In this document: positions 1 through 6,605 of the stretch, piece by piece
Position numbering within the stretch: position 1 is the stretch's first letter
How the letters are laid out: each line of letters opens with the position of its first letter
DNA from: Rhodocyclaceae bacterium
GTDB taxonomy: Bacteria > Pseudomonadota > Gammaproteobacteria > Burkholderiales > Rhodocyclaceae
DNA: 9,030 nt
Direction of reading: 5' to 3'
Assembly (NCBI GenBank): GCA_013821865.1
Contig: PNJM01000089.1
Location: 1-9,030, forward strand
Program-made: the position numbers and the translations under genes
The notes under the pieces: model-generated
Databases searched by the model: none
Told to the model about the DNA's origin: nothing
What the model saw: only the letters and a program-made list of their open reading frames with translations

Positions 1-1446
1 ATCGGTGTATAGCCTGGCGGTGCGCGGATGATAGTTGCCGGTGCCGAGATGGATGTAGCGCCGCAGCGCGCTGCCCTTGTCGCTTTCCTCGCGGCGCACC
101 ACCAGCAGCATCTTGGCGTGGGTCTTGTAGCCGAACACGCCATAGACCACATGCGCGCCGACTTCTTCCAGCCGGGTGGCCCAGTTGAGATTGGCCTCCT
201 CGTCGAAGCGCGCCATCAGTTCGACCACGACCGTAACTTCCTTGCCCTGCCGAGCGGCGCGCAGCAACTGTTCCATGAGGATGGAGTCGGTGCCGGTGCG
301 GTAGACCGTCATCTTGATCGCCACCACCTGCGGGTCGTCAACTGCCTGCTCGAGGAAATCGATCACCGGGTTGAACGACTGGTAGGGGTGATGCAACAGC
401 ACGTCCTGCTTGCGGATGCTGGCGAAGATGTCATAGCCTTTGGCCAGCACCCTGGGCAGGCCGGTCTTGAAGGGCGGATATTTCAGGTCGGGGCGGTCAA
501 CGAGATCCGGGACCTGCATCAGCCGCACGAGGTTCACGATACCCGGCGCGCGGTAGAGATCATGGGGGTCCAGCGCGAACTGCTGCAGCAGGAAATCGGC
601 CATGATCTCCGAACAGTTGTCGGCCACCTCGAGGCGCACGGCGTCGCCGAAATGGCGCTGCGGCAGCTCGCCCTGCACGGCCAGACGCAGGTTCTTGATT
701 TCCTCCTCGTCCACGAACAGATCGCTGTTGCGCGTGACGCGGAACTGGTAGCAGCCGAGCACGTTCATGCCGGCGAACAGTTCGCCGACATGGGCATGCA
801 GGATCGACGAGAGAAAGACGAAGGCATTGGGTGTGCCGGCGAGGTGTTCCGGCAGGCGGATGACGCGCGGCAGCACGCGCGGCGCCTGGACGATGGCCGC
901 GCCCGAACTGCGCCCGAAGGCGTCCTTGCCCTCCAGCTCGATGGCGAAGTTGAGGCTCTTGTTGAGCACGCGCGGGAAGGGGTGGGAGGGATCGAGGCCG
1001 ATGGGGGTCAGCACCGGCATCACTTCGCGGAAGAAATAGTCCCGGATCCAGGTCGCCTGTGCCTCGTTCCAGGCGGAGCGGCGCAGGAACACCACGCCTT
1101 CTTTCGCCAGCGCGGGCAGAACGACGTCGTTGAGCAACTTGTATTGTTCGGCGATGAGTTCGTGCGCCTCGGCGCTGATCTGGCGGTACACGTCCTGTGC
1201 CGTGCGGCCGTCCGTGCCGGCCGCGACGGCGCCGAGCTTGATCTGTTCCTTGAGGCCGGCAACGCGGATCTCGAAGAACTCGTCCATGTTGCTCGAGACG
1301 ATGCAAAGGAAGCGCAGGCGCTCGAGCAGGGGGACGGAATCGTCGGCTGCCTGTCCCAGCACGCGGCGGTTGAAAGCGAGGAGCGACAGTTCCCGGTTGA
1401 GGAAGTGCTCGGCGGGGAAGCGCCGGGATGCAGGCGGCTTGTTCAT
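1..1446 (-). CDS. ppk: Polyphosphate kinase 1 (PPK1), 3' end beyond window
   Basis: PPK1 reversibly transfers the terminal phosphate of ATP onto a growing polyphosphate chain through a phosphohistidine intermediate. The visible 482 residues form an uninterrupted frame from ATG 1446-1444 to the window edge. The family is usually about 690-720 residues, so roughly the last third lies outside; this is truncation by the window, not decay. Visible landmarks are the N-terminal domain opening FLNRELSLLAFNRRVL (residues 15-30), SNMDEFFEIRVAGL from residue 52, HHPYQSFNPVI (352-362), KMTVYRTGTDSI shortly after, ARFDEEANLNW, and YGVFGYKTHAK. In that last motif H443 matches the autophosphorylated histidine of E. 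coli PPK (His435). The fragment ends in HLGTGNYHPRTARLYTD (466-482), a family signature. The Shine-Dalgarno is weak (GGA 6 bases upstream), and an in-frame TTG nine bases upstream is a less likely start. It is divergent from ppx, with a PHO box in its promoter region. Confidence 0.97.
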   Translation of the reverse strand, partial: MNKPPASRRFPAEHFLNRELSLLAFNRRVLGQAADDSVPLLERLRFLCIVSSNMDEFFEIRVAGLKEQIKLGAVAAGTDGRTAQDVYRQISAEAHELIAEQYKLLNDVVLPALAKEGVVFLRRSAWNEAQATWIRDYFFREVMPVLTPIGLDPSHPFPRVLNKSLNFAIELEGKDAFGRSSGAAIVQAPRVLPRVIRLPEHLAGTPNAFVFLSSILHAHVGELFAGMNVLGCYQFRVTRNSDLFVDEEEIKNLRLAVQGELPQRHFGDAVRLEVADNCSEIMADFLLQQFALDPHDLYRAPGIVNLVRLMQVPDLVDRPDLKYPPFKTGLPRVLAKGYDIFASIRKQDVLLHHPYQSFNPVIDFLEQAVDDPQVVAIKMTVYRTGTDSILMEQLLRAARQGKEVTVVVELMARFDEEANLNWATRLEEVGAHVVYGVFGYKTHAKMLLVVRREESDKGSALRRYIHLGTGNYHPRTARLYTD

Positions 1447-1470
1447 CGAGTCCAATTGAATCAGGAATCC

Positions 1471-1499
1471 TTTATGGTTTCAAGCCGCGAGCATGTGAC
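1471..1499 (-). promoter_or_regulatory. Candidate sigma70 promoter for ppk
   Basis: Read on the minus strand, GTCACA (1499-1494) matches four of six bases of TTGACA. It is followed after 17 bases by CATAAA (1476-1471), four of six bases of TATAAT. Transcription would start near 1464, leaving about 18 bases of untranslated leader before the ppk ATG. The -35 hexamer overlaps the proximal half of the PHO box, as expected for PhoB-activated promoters with a poor -35. However, the box ends 18 bases before this -10, whereas about 10 is usual in E. coli, so the -10 assignment is uncertain. Confidence 0.4.
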
Positions 1500-1512
1500 A
1501 TTGTCGTTACAG
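1495..1512 (-). promoter_or_regulatory. PHO box (PhoB-binding site) facing ppk
   Basis: On the minus strand the 18 bases read CTGTAAC-GACA-ATGTCAC: two 7-base direct half-sites separated by four bases. Against the E. coli PHO box half-site CTGTCAY this gives 6/7 for each half, allowing C or T at the last position. The orientation and place, 49 to 66 bases upstream of the ppk start codon, fit activation of ppk. Known biology supports this, since ppk belongs to the phosphate-starvation regulon in several proteobacteria. PhoB control here is inferred from the sequence match alone. Confidence 0.65.
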
Positions 1513-1549
1513 GAAGATGACGGCGAGCAACGGCCATTCTTGCCGGCAG

Positions 1550-1558
1550 TGCTAAAAT
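1550..1558 (+). promoter_or_regulatory. Extended -10 promoter element for ppx (leaderless start)
   Basis: The bases TGC-TAAAAT form an extended -10 motif (TGn plus five of six bases of TATAAT) just ahead of ppx. If its last T is position -7, transcription begins at A1565, the first base of the ppx ATG, so the mRNA would have no leader. This agrees with the absence of any Shine-Dalgarno in the A-rich stretch before the ATG. No good -35 is visible 17 bases upstream (ACGGCC at 1530-1535), which extended -10 promoters tolerate. Confidence 0.5.
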
Positions 1559-1564
1559 CAACAA

Positions 1565-3070
1565 ATGGGATACGAACTGATCGCCGCGGTCGATCTCGGC
1601 TCGAACAGCTTCCGCCTCCAGGTCGGGCGTGTGGTCGACGACCAGATCTATCCGCTCGACTCCCTCAAGGAACCGGTGCGCCTGGCCGCCGGCCTTAACG
1701 CACAGAAGATCCTCGACGGCCCTTCCCAGTTGCGCGCGCTGGAAGCGCTGCGCCGCTTCGGCGAGCGGCTGCGCGGCTTCGACCCCGGCGCCGTGCGCGC
1801 CGTGGCGACCAACGCCCTGCGCGTGGCCAAGAATGCGCCGCAATTCCTCAGCCAGGCCGAGGCGGCGCTCGGCTTTCCGATAGAGATCATCGCCGGACGC
1901 GAGGAGGCACGTCTGATCTATCTCGGCGTCGCCCACACGCTGCCCAATCCGCGCACGCAGCAACTGGTCGTCGACATCGGCGGCGGCTCGACCGAGTTCA
2001 TCATCGGCCGCAACATCGAGCCGATCGAGCTGGAATCGCTCTACATGGGCTGCGTCGGCTTCAGCATGAAATACTTCCCGCGCGGCCGCATCGACAAGCC
2101 CGGCATGAAGGAGGCGGAACTGGCGGCGCGCAAGGAATTGCAGGCCATCGTCAAGCAGTACAAGAAAACCGGCTGGGAGGAGGCGGTCGGCTCGAGCGGC
2201 ACGGCCAAGGCGCTGGCCGACATTCTCGAGCTGAATGGATTCTCGCCGCTGGGCATCACGCGCGACGGCCTCGAGCGCCTGCGCGGCATCATGCTCCATG
2301 CCGGCGATGTGTCGGCGCTGGACTTGCAGGGCCTGCGCCCGGACCGCCTCATGGTGCTGCCGGGCGGGCTGGCCATCATGTCGGCGGTCTTCAAGGAATT
2401 CGGCCTGACGCAGATGGCGTTCTCCGACGGTGCCTTGCGCCTGGGCGTGCTCTACGACCTGCTCGGGCGCTACCATCACCAGGACCTGCGCAACGCCACG
2501 GTGCAGCAATTCATGCGCCGCTACCAGGTTGACGCCGGCCAGGCGGCGCGCGTTGCCGCAACGGCGCGGGATTTCCTGTTCCAGCTCATGGCCGAGGCGT
2601 GTGCCGAGGACCATCCCGACGCGCAGGTGATCGGCTGGGCGGCGCAGATGCACGAAATCGGCATTTCGGTGGCGCATTCCGGCTACCACAAGCACAGCGC
2701 CTACATCCTCGCCAATGCCGACATGCCGGGCTTTTCCCGGATGGATCAGGCGCGGCTGTCGCGCATCGTGCTGGGGCATCGCGGCAAGCTGGAGCGGGTT
2801 CAGGACATCATGCGCGAAAGTCCCGACTGGCTGCTCATCTTCAGCCTGCGCCTGGCGGCGATCCTGCACCGGGCGCGGGACGGCGCGCCACTGCCGCCGA
2901 TTGCCGTGCGCCGGGGCGACAAGGGTTTTCAAATGGGCGTGGATCCCGGCTGGCTGGAAGCTTCGCCCCTGACGGCGGCGGCACTGGAAGAAGAGAGCCG
3001 GCAGTGGGCCGAACTGGGCATGGAGCTGCGCATCAAGAGCGGGCGCGGAAAAACGCAGGCTGCGGCATAA
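1565..3070 (+). CDS. ppx: Exopolyphosphatase (Ppx/GppA family)
   Basis: Processively removes terminal phosphates from polyphosphate in the cytoplasm, opposing the divergently encoded polyphosphate kinase. Its 501 residues are close to the 513 of E. coli PPX, so it is full length. The N-terminal ASKHA ATPase-like half has the first phosphate-binding loop AVDLGSNSFRL (residues 8-18), GREEARLIYLGV (111-122), which holds the region of the conserved catalytic glutamate (Glu121 in E. coli), and the second loop DIGGGSTEF (137-145). The C-terminal half has HD-like histidines: QMHEIG around H363 and HSGYHKHSAYIL (371-382). GppA, a pppGpp phosphatase, is a close relative; the length with the C-terminal HD-like region and the adjacency to ppk favour Ppx. 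The ATG fits the family start, but there is no Shine-Dalgarno and the message is probably leaderless. The stop codon lies inside an inverted repeat. Confidence 0.95.
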   Translation: MGYELIAAVDLGSNSFRLQVGRVVDDQIYPLDSLKEPVRLAAGLNAQKILDGPSQLRALEALRRFGERLRGFDPGAVRAVATNALRVAKNAPQFLSQAEAALGFPIEIIAGREEARLIYLGVAHTLPNPRTQQLVVDIGGGSTEFIIGRNIEPIELESLYMGCVGFSMKYFPRGRIDKPGMKEAELAARKELQAIVKQYKKTGWEEAVGSSGTAKALADILELNGFSPLGITRDGLERLRGIMLHAGDVSALDLQGLRPDRLMVLPGGLAIMSAVFKEFGLTQMAFSDGALRLGVLYDLLGRYHHQDLRNATVQQFMRRYQVDAGQAARVAATARDFLFQLMAEACAEDHPDAQVIGWAAQMHEIGISVAHSGYHKHSAYILANADMPGFSRMDQARLSRIVLGHRGKLERVQDIMRESPDWLLIFSLRLAAILHRARDGAPLPPIAVRRGDKGFQMGVDPGWLEASPLTAAALEEESRQWAELGMELRIKSGRGKTQAAA

Positions 3071-3098
3071 TCCCCTTTATGCCGCCGTTGTAGGCGGC
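3062..3098 (+). other. Two overlapping, mutually exclusive hairpins after ppx
   Basis: GCGGCATAA (3062-3070, including the ppx stop) pairs perfectly with TTATGCCGC (3077-3085) across a six-base loop. GCCGCC (3081-3086) pairs perfectly with GGCGGC (3093-3098) across another six-base loop. Bases 3081-3085 belong to both stems, so only one hairpin can form at a time. Neither is followed by a T-run, so this is not a standard intrinsic terminator. It could reduce readthrough from ppx, protect the mRNA 3' end, or act as a switch ahead of the transporter operon. The repeats are seen directly; the function is inference. Confidence 0.4.
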
Positions 3099-3123
3099 GC
3101 AATGGGCTCAGGGAATCCGATAA

Positions 3124-3144
3124 ATGACTGTGAGCACGCCCTAA
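3124..3144 (+). other. Six-codon mini-ORF abutting the permease start
   Basis: ATG at 3124 opens a reading frame encoding MTVSTP and ends at TAA 3142-3144. The next codon, in the same frame, is the GTG used as the permease start. The mini-ORF has a fair Shine-Dalgarno, AGGGA at 3110-3114, nine bases before its ATG, whereas the GTG has only a weak GAG. It could be a coupled leader peptide with stop-restart translation. Alternatively it is the true permease start interrupted by a nonsense codon or base-call error. Confidence 0.4.
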
Positions 3145-4269
3145 GTGGCAGGCGCACGCATCACGCTCGATACGGACGCCGAAGGCCGGCGCCGGTTGCG
3201 CCTGTCCGGCGACTGGAAGCTGATGGCCCTGGCGCCGCAGTACGGGCGCCTCGCCGCGGAGCTTGCCGCCCATGCGGGCGATGCCGGCCTGGCCTGGGAT
3301 GTGAGCCGTATCGAGACGCTGGATTCCGTCGGTGCCATGATGCTGTGGCGCGCCTGGGGCCGCCGGCTGCCCATGCAGCTCGTCTCCCGTCCCGATCTGG
3401 CCACCATCTTCGAACGCATCTCCGGCCGTCAAAAGAAACATGAGGCCGGGCCGGCGCCGCGATCGCCCCTGGAGTGGGTCATCATCGTCGGCCGCCTGGC
3501 GCTGAGCTTCTGGCGCCATGCGGTCGACATGACCGCCCTGATAGGCCAGCTCGTGCTCGATTTCGTCCACATCCTGCGCCAGCCGCGCAACATGCCCTGG
3601 CGCGAGACCTCGGCCAACCTGTTCAAGAGCGGCGTGCGCGCCATGCCGGTCACCGCGCTGGTCGGCTTTCTCATCGGCATCGTGCTTTCCTATCTTTCGG
3701 CGCTGCAGCTGAAGACCTTCGGCGCCGACATCTTCATTGTCAACATCCTCGGCATGGGCATCATCCGCGAACTGGGTCCGGTGCTGGTGGCAGTGCTGGT
3801 GGCGGGGCGCTCCGGCTCGGCCATGACGGCGCAGCTCGGCGTGATGCGCGTCACGGAGGAGATCGATGCGCTGGCGACGATGGGCGTCTCGCGCAGCCTG
3901 CGCCTGGTGCTGCCGAAAGTCGCGGCGCTGGCGGTGGCCATGCCGCTCCTGGTGCTGTGGACCAGCTCGATCGCGCTGGTCGGCGGCATGGTTTCGGCGC
4001 AGATTCAGCTCGATATTTCCTACGGCTTCTTCATCGACACGCTGCCCAAGGTCGTGCCGGTGGCCAACCTGTGGATCGCCCTGGCCAAGGGCATCACCTT
4101 CGGCATGCTCGTCGCCCTCGTTGCCAGCCATTTCGGCCTGCGCGTGCGGCCGAACACGGAGAGCCTGTCCTCCAACACCACGGCCTCGGTGGTGACTTCG
4201 ATCACGATCGTGATCCTGGTCGATGCCGTTTTCGCCATCGCGACGCGCAAGATCGGGATGCCGATATGA
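3145..4269 (+). CDS. STAS-like/MlaE-family lipid ABC transporter permease
   Basis: Inner-membrane permease of an MCE-type lipid transporter. Of 374 residues, roughly 1-95 resemble a STAS (MlaB-like) domain, including LDSVGAMML (59-67), where D60-S61 sits at the phosphorylatable position of STAS proteins. Residues from about 125 onward match the MlaE permease (PF02405): hydrophobic helices near 168-190, 195-222, 255-285 and 350-367, and the conserved cytoplasmic segment GRSGSAMTAQLGVMRVTEEI (221-240). In E. coli MlaB and MlaE are separate proteins, so this is the fused form. GTG 3145 is the first possible start after an in-frame TAA, but the better ribosome site serves the ATG at 3124, so the N-terminus is unsettled. 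Its end overlaps the ATPase gene by four bases (ATGA), implying translational coupling. Confidence 0.92.
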   Translation: MAGARITLDTDAEGRRRLRLSGDWKLMALAPQYGRLAAELAAHAGDAGLAWDVSRIETLDSVGAMMLWRAWGRRLPMQLVSRPDLATIFERISGRQKKHEAGPAPRSPLEWVIIVGRLALSFWRHAVDMTALIGQLVLDFVHILRQPRNMPWRETSANLFKSGVRAMPVTALVGFLIGIVLSYLSALQLKTFGADIFIVNILGMGIIRELGPVLVAVLVAGRSGSAMTAQLGVMRVTEEIDALATMGVSRSLRLVLPKVAALAVAMPLLVLWTSSIALVGGMVSAQIQLDISYGFFIDTLPKVVPVANLWIALAKGITFGMLVALVASHFGLRVRPNTESLSSNTTASVVTSITIVILVDAVFAIATRKIGMPI

Positions 4270-5045
4270 GCCCTGCGATAGAGGTTGCAAACCTCTCCAC
4301 CCGCTTCGGCGACTACTGGGTGCACCGCGACCTCAACCTGAGCGTGCAGCGGGGCGAGATCCTGGCGCTGGTGGGCGGCTCGGGTAGCGGCAAGACGACG
4401 CTGCTGCGCCAGATGATCGGGCTCTTGCATCCCACGCAGGGCGAGATCCGCCTGTTCGGCGAGCCGCTTTTCGACGGCAACGTCGAGCGCGAGCGCAATC
4501 TGCGCCGGCGCTTCGGCATGCTGTTCCAGTACGGCGCGCTGTTCTCGGCCTTCAACGTGTTCCAGAACATCGCTTTTCCGCTGCGCGAACTGCGGACGCT
4601 GGACGAGGATCTCATCCACGAGCTGGTCATGCTGAAGCTCGCCATGGTCGAGCTGCTGCCGCGCCACGCCTGGCTCATGCCGGCGGAACTTTCCGGCGGC
4701 ATGGTCAAGCGCGTGGCGCTGGCGCGGGCGCTGGCCATGGAACCGGAGCTGCTGCTGCTCGACGAGCCGACGGCCGGACTCGACCCGGATCGCAGCGAAT
4801 CCTTCGTCCGGCTCATCCGCATGCTGGGCGAGCAGCTCGGCCTGACGGTGGTGCTGGTGACGCACGATCTCGACACGCTGGCGGCGCTGGCCAGCCGCGT
4901 TGCCGTGCTGGCCGAACAGCGTATACTCGCCCTCGGAACGGTTGACGACATCATGAAGGTCGACCACCCGTTCATCCGCAACTTCTTCTGCTGCGACCGG
5001 GCTCAGCGGGCGCTGCAAAACCGCATCTGCGGGGAGTGTCCATAA
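4266..5045 (+). CDS. MlaF-like ABC transporter ATP-binding protein
   Basis: Cytoplasmic ATPase that powers the MlaE-family permease. All ABC motifs are present in its 259 residues: Walker A GGSGSGKT (37-44), Q-loop Q88, signature LSGGM (142-146), Walker B LLLLDEP (162-168) with catalytic E167, and H-loop H200. LSGGMVKRVALARAL and GLDPDRSESF are typical of the MlaF subfamily. The start ATG overlaps the permease stop. The C-terminal tail after HPFIRNFF carries four cysteines (C242, C243, C255, C258); I do not associate these with the family, whose tail in E. coli MlaF contacts the neighbouring subunit. The stop lies two bases before the MCE gene, and the last codons contain that gene's ribosome-binding site. 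Confidence 0.94.
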   Translation: MSPAIEVANLSTRFGDYWVHRDLNLSVQRGEILALVGGSGSGKTTLLRQMIGLLHPTQGEIRLFGEPLFDGNVERERNLRRRFGMLFQYGALFSAFNVFQNIAFPLRELRTLDEDLIHELVMLKLAMVELLPRHAWLMPAELSGGMVKRVALARALAMEPELLLLDEPTAGLDPDRSESFVRLIRMLGEQLGLTVVLVTHDLDTLAALASRVAVLAEQRILALGTVDDIMKVDHPFIRNFFCCDRAQRALQNRICGECP

Positions 5046-5047
5046 AA

Positions 5048-5986
5048 ATGGAAAGCCGGGCTCATGCACTGGCCGCCGGAATCTTCATGCTGCTGCTTGG
5101 CGTTGCCGCCCTGCTTGCCGGCTGGTGGCTCTCGGGCAAGCGCGAGGCGACGAACGAGTACGTGCTGGTGACGCAGAAAAGCGTAGTCGGCCTCAACCCG
5201 CAGGCGCAGGTGCGCTTCCGCGGCATCCGCGCCGGCAAGGTGCTGGACATCGATCTCGATCCGAAGGACCCGCGCAGCATCCTCATCCGCATCAACGTCG
5301 ATGCGGACATGCCCGTGACCAGGGGAACCACGGCGCGCCTCAACTACCAGGGCGTGACGGGGCTGGCCTACGTGCTGCTGGAAGATGCCGGCGAGAGCCG
5401 CGAGCCGCTTGTGGGCGAGGGGGGCGAGCCGCCGCGCATCGCCCTCAAAACTTCGGCAATGGACAGCCTGGGCGATGCCGCGGCGGACCTGATGGCGCAG
5501 ATGCGCCAGGTGGCCGAGCGCACCAACGCCGTGCTGTCCGAGCAGAACGTCAAGCGCATCAGCCAGACCCTCGCCAATCTCGAAACCGCCTCGGCCGGGC
5601 TCGGCGGCACGCTCAAGGACGCATCGCAGGCCATGGCCGGCCTGAAGCGGGCGCTCAACGAAGAGAATCTGAAGCGCATCAGCGCCACCCTGGCGCATCT
5701 GGAGAAAGCCGGCGGCGAAGCGGCGCCGCTCGCCGCCGATTTGCGCACCCTCGTCGGCACCTTGCAGGGGCTGGGGAAAAAGCTGGATGCGTTTTCCAGC
5801 GAGGCGGGCACCGAGGTGGTGCATACCACGCTGCCGCGCATGAACCTGCTGCTGCAGGAACTGGCGGTCAACTCGCGCCAGATGTCCCGCATCCTCGACC
5901 AGATCGAGGAATCGCCCAACATGCTCATCTTCGGCCGCGCCGGGCAGCGCCCCGGCCCGGGCGAGGCGGGCTTCTCCCGGCAGTGA
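5048..5986 (+). CDS. MlaD-like MCE-domain protein, membrane-anchored
   Basis: Periplasmic substrate-binding or channel subunit of the MCE lipid transporter, anchored in the inner membrane. Of 312 residues, about 8-28 form one transmembrane helix (ALAAGIFMLLLGVAALLAGW). About 38-115 form the MCE domain, with VGLNPQAQVRFRGIRAGKV and the conserved end VTGLAYVLLE. Residues 140-290 are predicted helical and rich in heptad-like leucines, with a 40-residue internal duplication (LSEQNVKRISQTLANLE at 163-179, LNEENLKRISATLAHLE at 203-219). E. coli MlaD has 183 residues, so this is a longer form with an extended helical region, as in MCE proteins that make needle-like assemblies. ATG 5048 is preferred: GGGGAG at 5031-5036 is 11 bases upstream, while the alternative GTG at 5036 would sit directly on that site. 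Confidence 0.92.
   Translation: MESRAHALAAGIFMLLLGVAALLAGWWLSGKREATNEYVLVTQKSVVGLNPQAQVRFRGIRAGKVLDIDLDPKDPRSILIRINVDADMPVTRGTTARLNYQGVTGLAYVLLEDAGESREPLVGEGGEPPRIALKTSAMDSLGDAAADLMAQMRQVAERTNAVLSEQNVKRISQTLANLETASAGLGGTLKDASQAMAGLKRALNEENLKRISATLAHLEKAGGEAAPLAADLRTLVGTLQGLGKKLDAFSSEAGTEVVHTTLPRMNLLLQELAVNSRQMSRILDQIEESPNMLIFGRAGQRPGPGEAGFSRQ
5534..5704 (+). repeat. Internal 40-residue duplication in the MCE protein
   Basis: The segments at 5534-5584 and 5654-5704 encode LSEQNVKRISQTLANLE and LNEENLKRISATLAHLE, with 11 of 17 identical residues, spaced exactly 40 residues apart. The DNA differs at many third positions, so this is an old, selectively kept protein repeat and not a recent DNA duplication. 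Confidence 0.7.
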
Positions 5987-5993
5987 GGAGGTC

Positions 5994-6605
5994 ATGAAAG
6001 GATCGATTGTCCCCGCGCTCATCGCCCTGGCGCTTGCCGGCTGCGCCGCGGGTCCTCAGGCACAGCCGAAAATCAGCTACTACGACCTCGGCCCCGCTGC
6101 CGCTACGGCGAACAATCGGGTCGTGGCCTCCCTGCGCAGCATCGATGTGTTTGCACCGTCCTGGCTGGATTCGTCCGCTCTGCAATACCGCCTGGCTTAC
6201 CAGGGCAGCCAGCGGCGGCAGAACTATGCCGAGAGCCGCTGGGTGGCGCCGCCGGCCGAACTGGTCGGCCATGCGCTGAAGAAGCGCATGCTTTCCGGAG
6301 AGACAAGAGGCGCCTGCAGGCTGCGCATCGATATGGACGAGTTCGCCCATGTCTTCGATGCGGCGGATTCCAGCCGCGCCGTGATCGAGGCGCGCGTGCA
6401 ATTGCTCTCGCCCGGCGGCGAATTGCTGGCGCGCCGCGCCGTCACGGCGGGCCGGCCGGCTGCAAGCGCGGATGCCAGGGGAGGGGTGGCGGCGCTCGCC
6501 GGGGCCGTGGAAGACTTTGCCGCGACCCTGCGTGGCTGGCTGGGCGGGCTTGACCGCGAGACCAGGCCGGGATTGAATATCACGGATCGTTGCCGCGGCA
6601 ATTGA
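5994..6605 (+). CDS. ABC-type transport auxiliary lipoprotein (PF03886, PqiC-like)
   Basis: Predicted outer-membrane lipoprotein partner of the MCE transporter. The 203-residue product begins with a short signal peptide ending in lipobox LAGC (14-17), giving lipidated C17. The next residue is alanine, not aspartate, so Lol-dependent sorting to the outer membrane is expected. The mature start, KISYYDLGP, matches the (Y)YxLxP-like opening typical of PF03886 auxiliary components. The middle has SRWVAPPAELVGHALKKRM (81-99), equivalent to the W..PP..L segment of the family. The ribosome site AGGAGG at 5986-5991 overlaps the MCE stop and is unusually close to the ATG (two bases). It is the last gene of the transporter unit. 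A periplasmic MlaC-type shuttle is absent here, so this is closer to PqiABC-style or sterol-transport-annotated systems than to canonical Mla. Confidence 0.85.
   Translation: MKGSIVPALIALALAGCAAGPQAQPKISYYDLGPAAATANNRVVASLRSIDVFAPSWLDSSALQYRLAYQGSQRRQNYAESRWVAPPAELVGHALKKRMLSGETRGACRLRIDMDEFAHVFDAADSSRAVIEARVQLLSPGGELLARRAVTAGRPAASADARGGVAALAGAVEDFAATLRGWLGGLDRETRPGLNITDRCRGN

Noticed and set aside
1..1446. Possible truncated ppk pseudogene
   Set aside because: The frame is intact with all expected motifs up to the window edge, so the missing C-terminal part is explained by the window boundary.
28..1698. Long open frame on the plus strand opposite ppk
   Set aside because: It is antisense to a clear PPK1 frame, its product is rich in His, Glu, Gln, Val and Arg with no recognisable domain, and it runs into ppx. 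This is a typical GC-rich mirror frame.
1472..2932. Long open frame on the minus strand opposite ppx
   Set aside because: Antisense to the well-supported ppx gene, low-complexity His/Gln/Arg/Asp-rich composition, no family motif and no ribosome site of note.
3474..4265. Extension of the ATPase frame upstream through the permease gene
   Set aside because: The frame stays open by GC bias, but the upstream part is Arg/His/Gly-rich without motifs, and ATP-binding homology begins just after ATG 4266.
2929..4290. Long open frame on the minus strand opposite the permease
   Set aside because: Composition is dominated by His, Arg, Gln and Asp, as expected from the reverse of a GC-rich membrane protein gene; no domain is recognised.
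5036..5047. GTG 5036 as start of the MCE protein
   Set aside because: It falls on the GGGGAG ribosome-binding site; ATG 5048 has proper spacing and gives the usual N-terminus before the membrane helix.
5003..6022. Long minus-strand frame opposite the MCE protein gene
   Set aside because: Shadow of the real gene with no motif; the plus-strand frame encodes a clear MCE domain and anchor.
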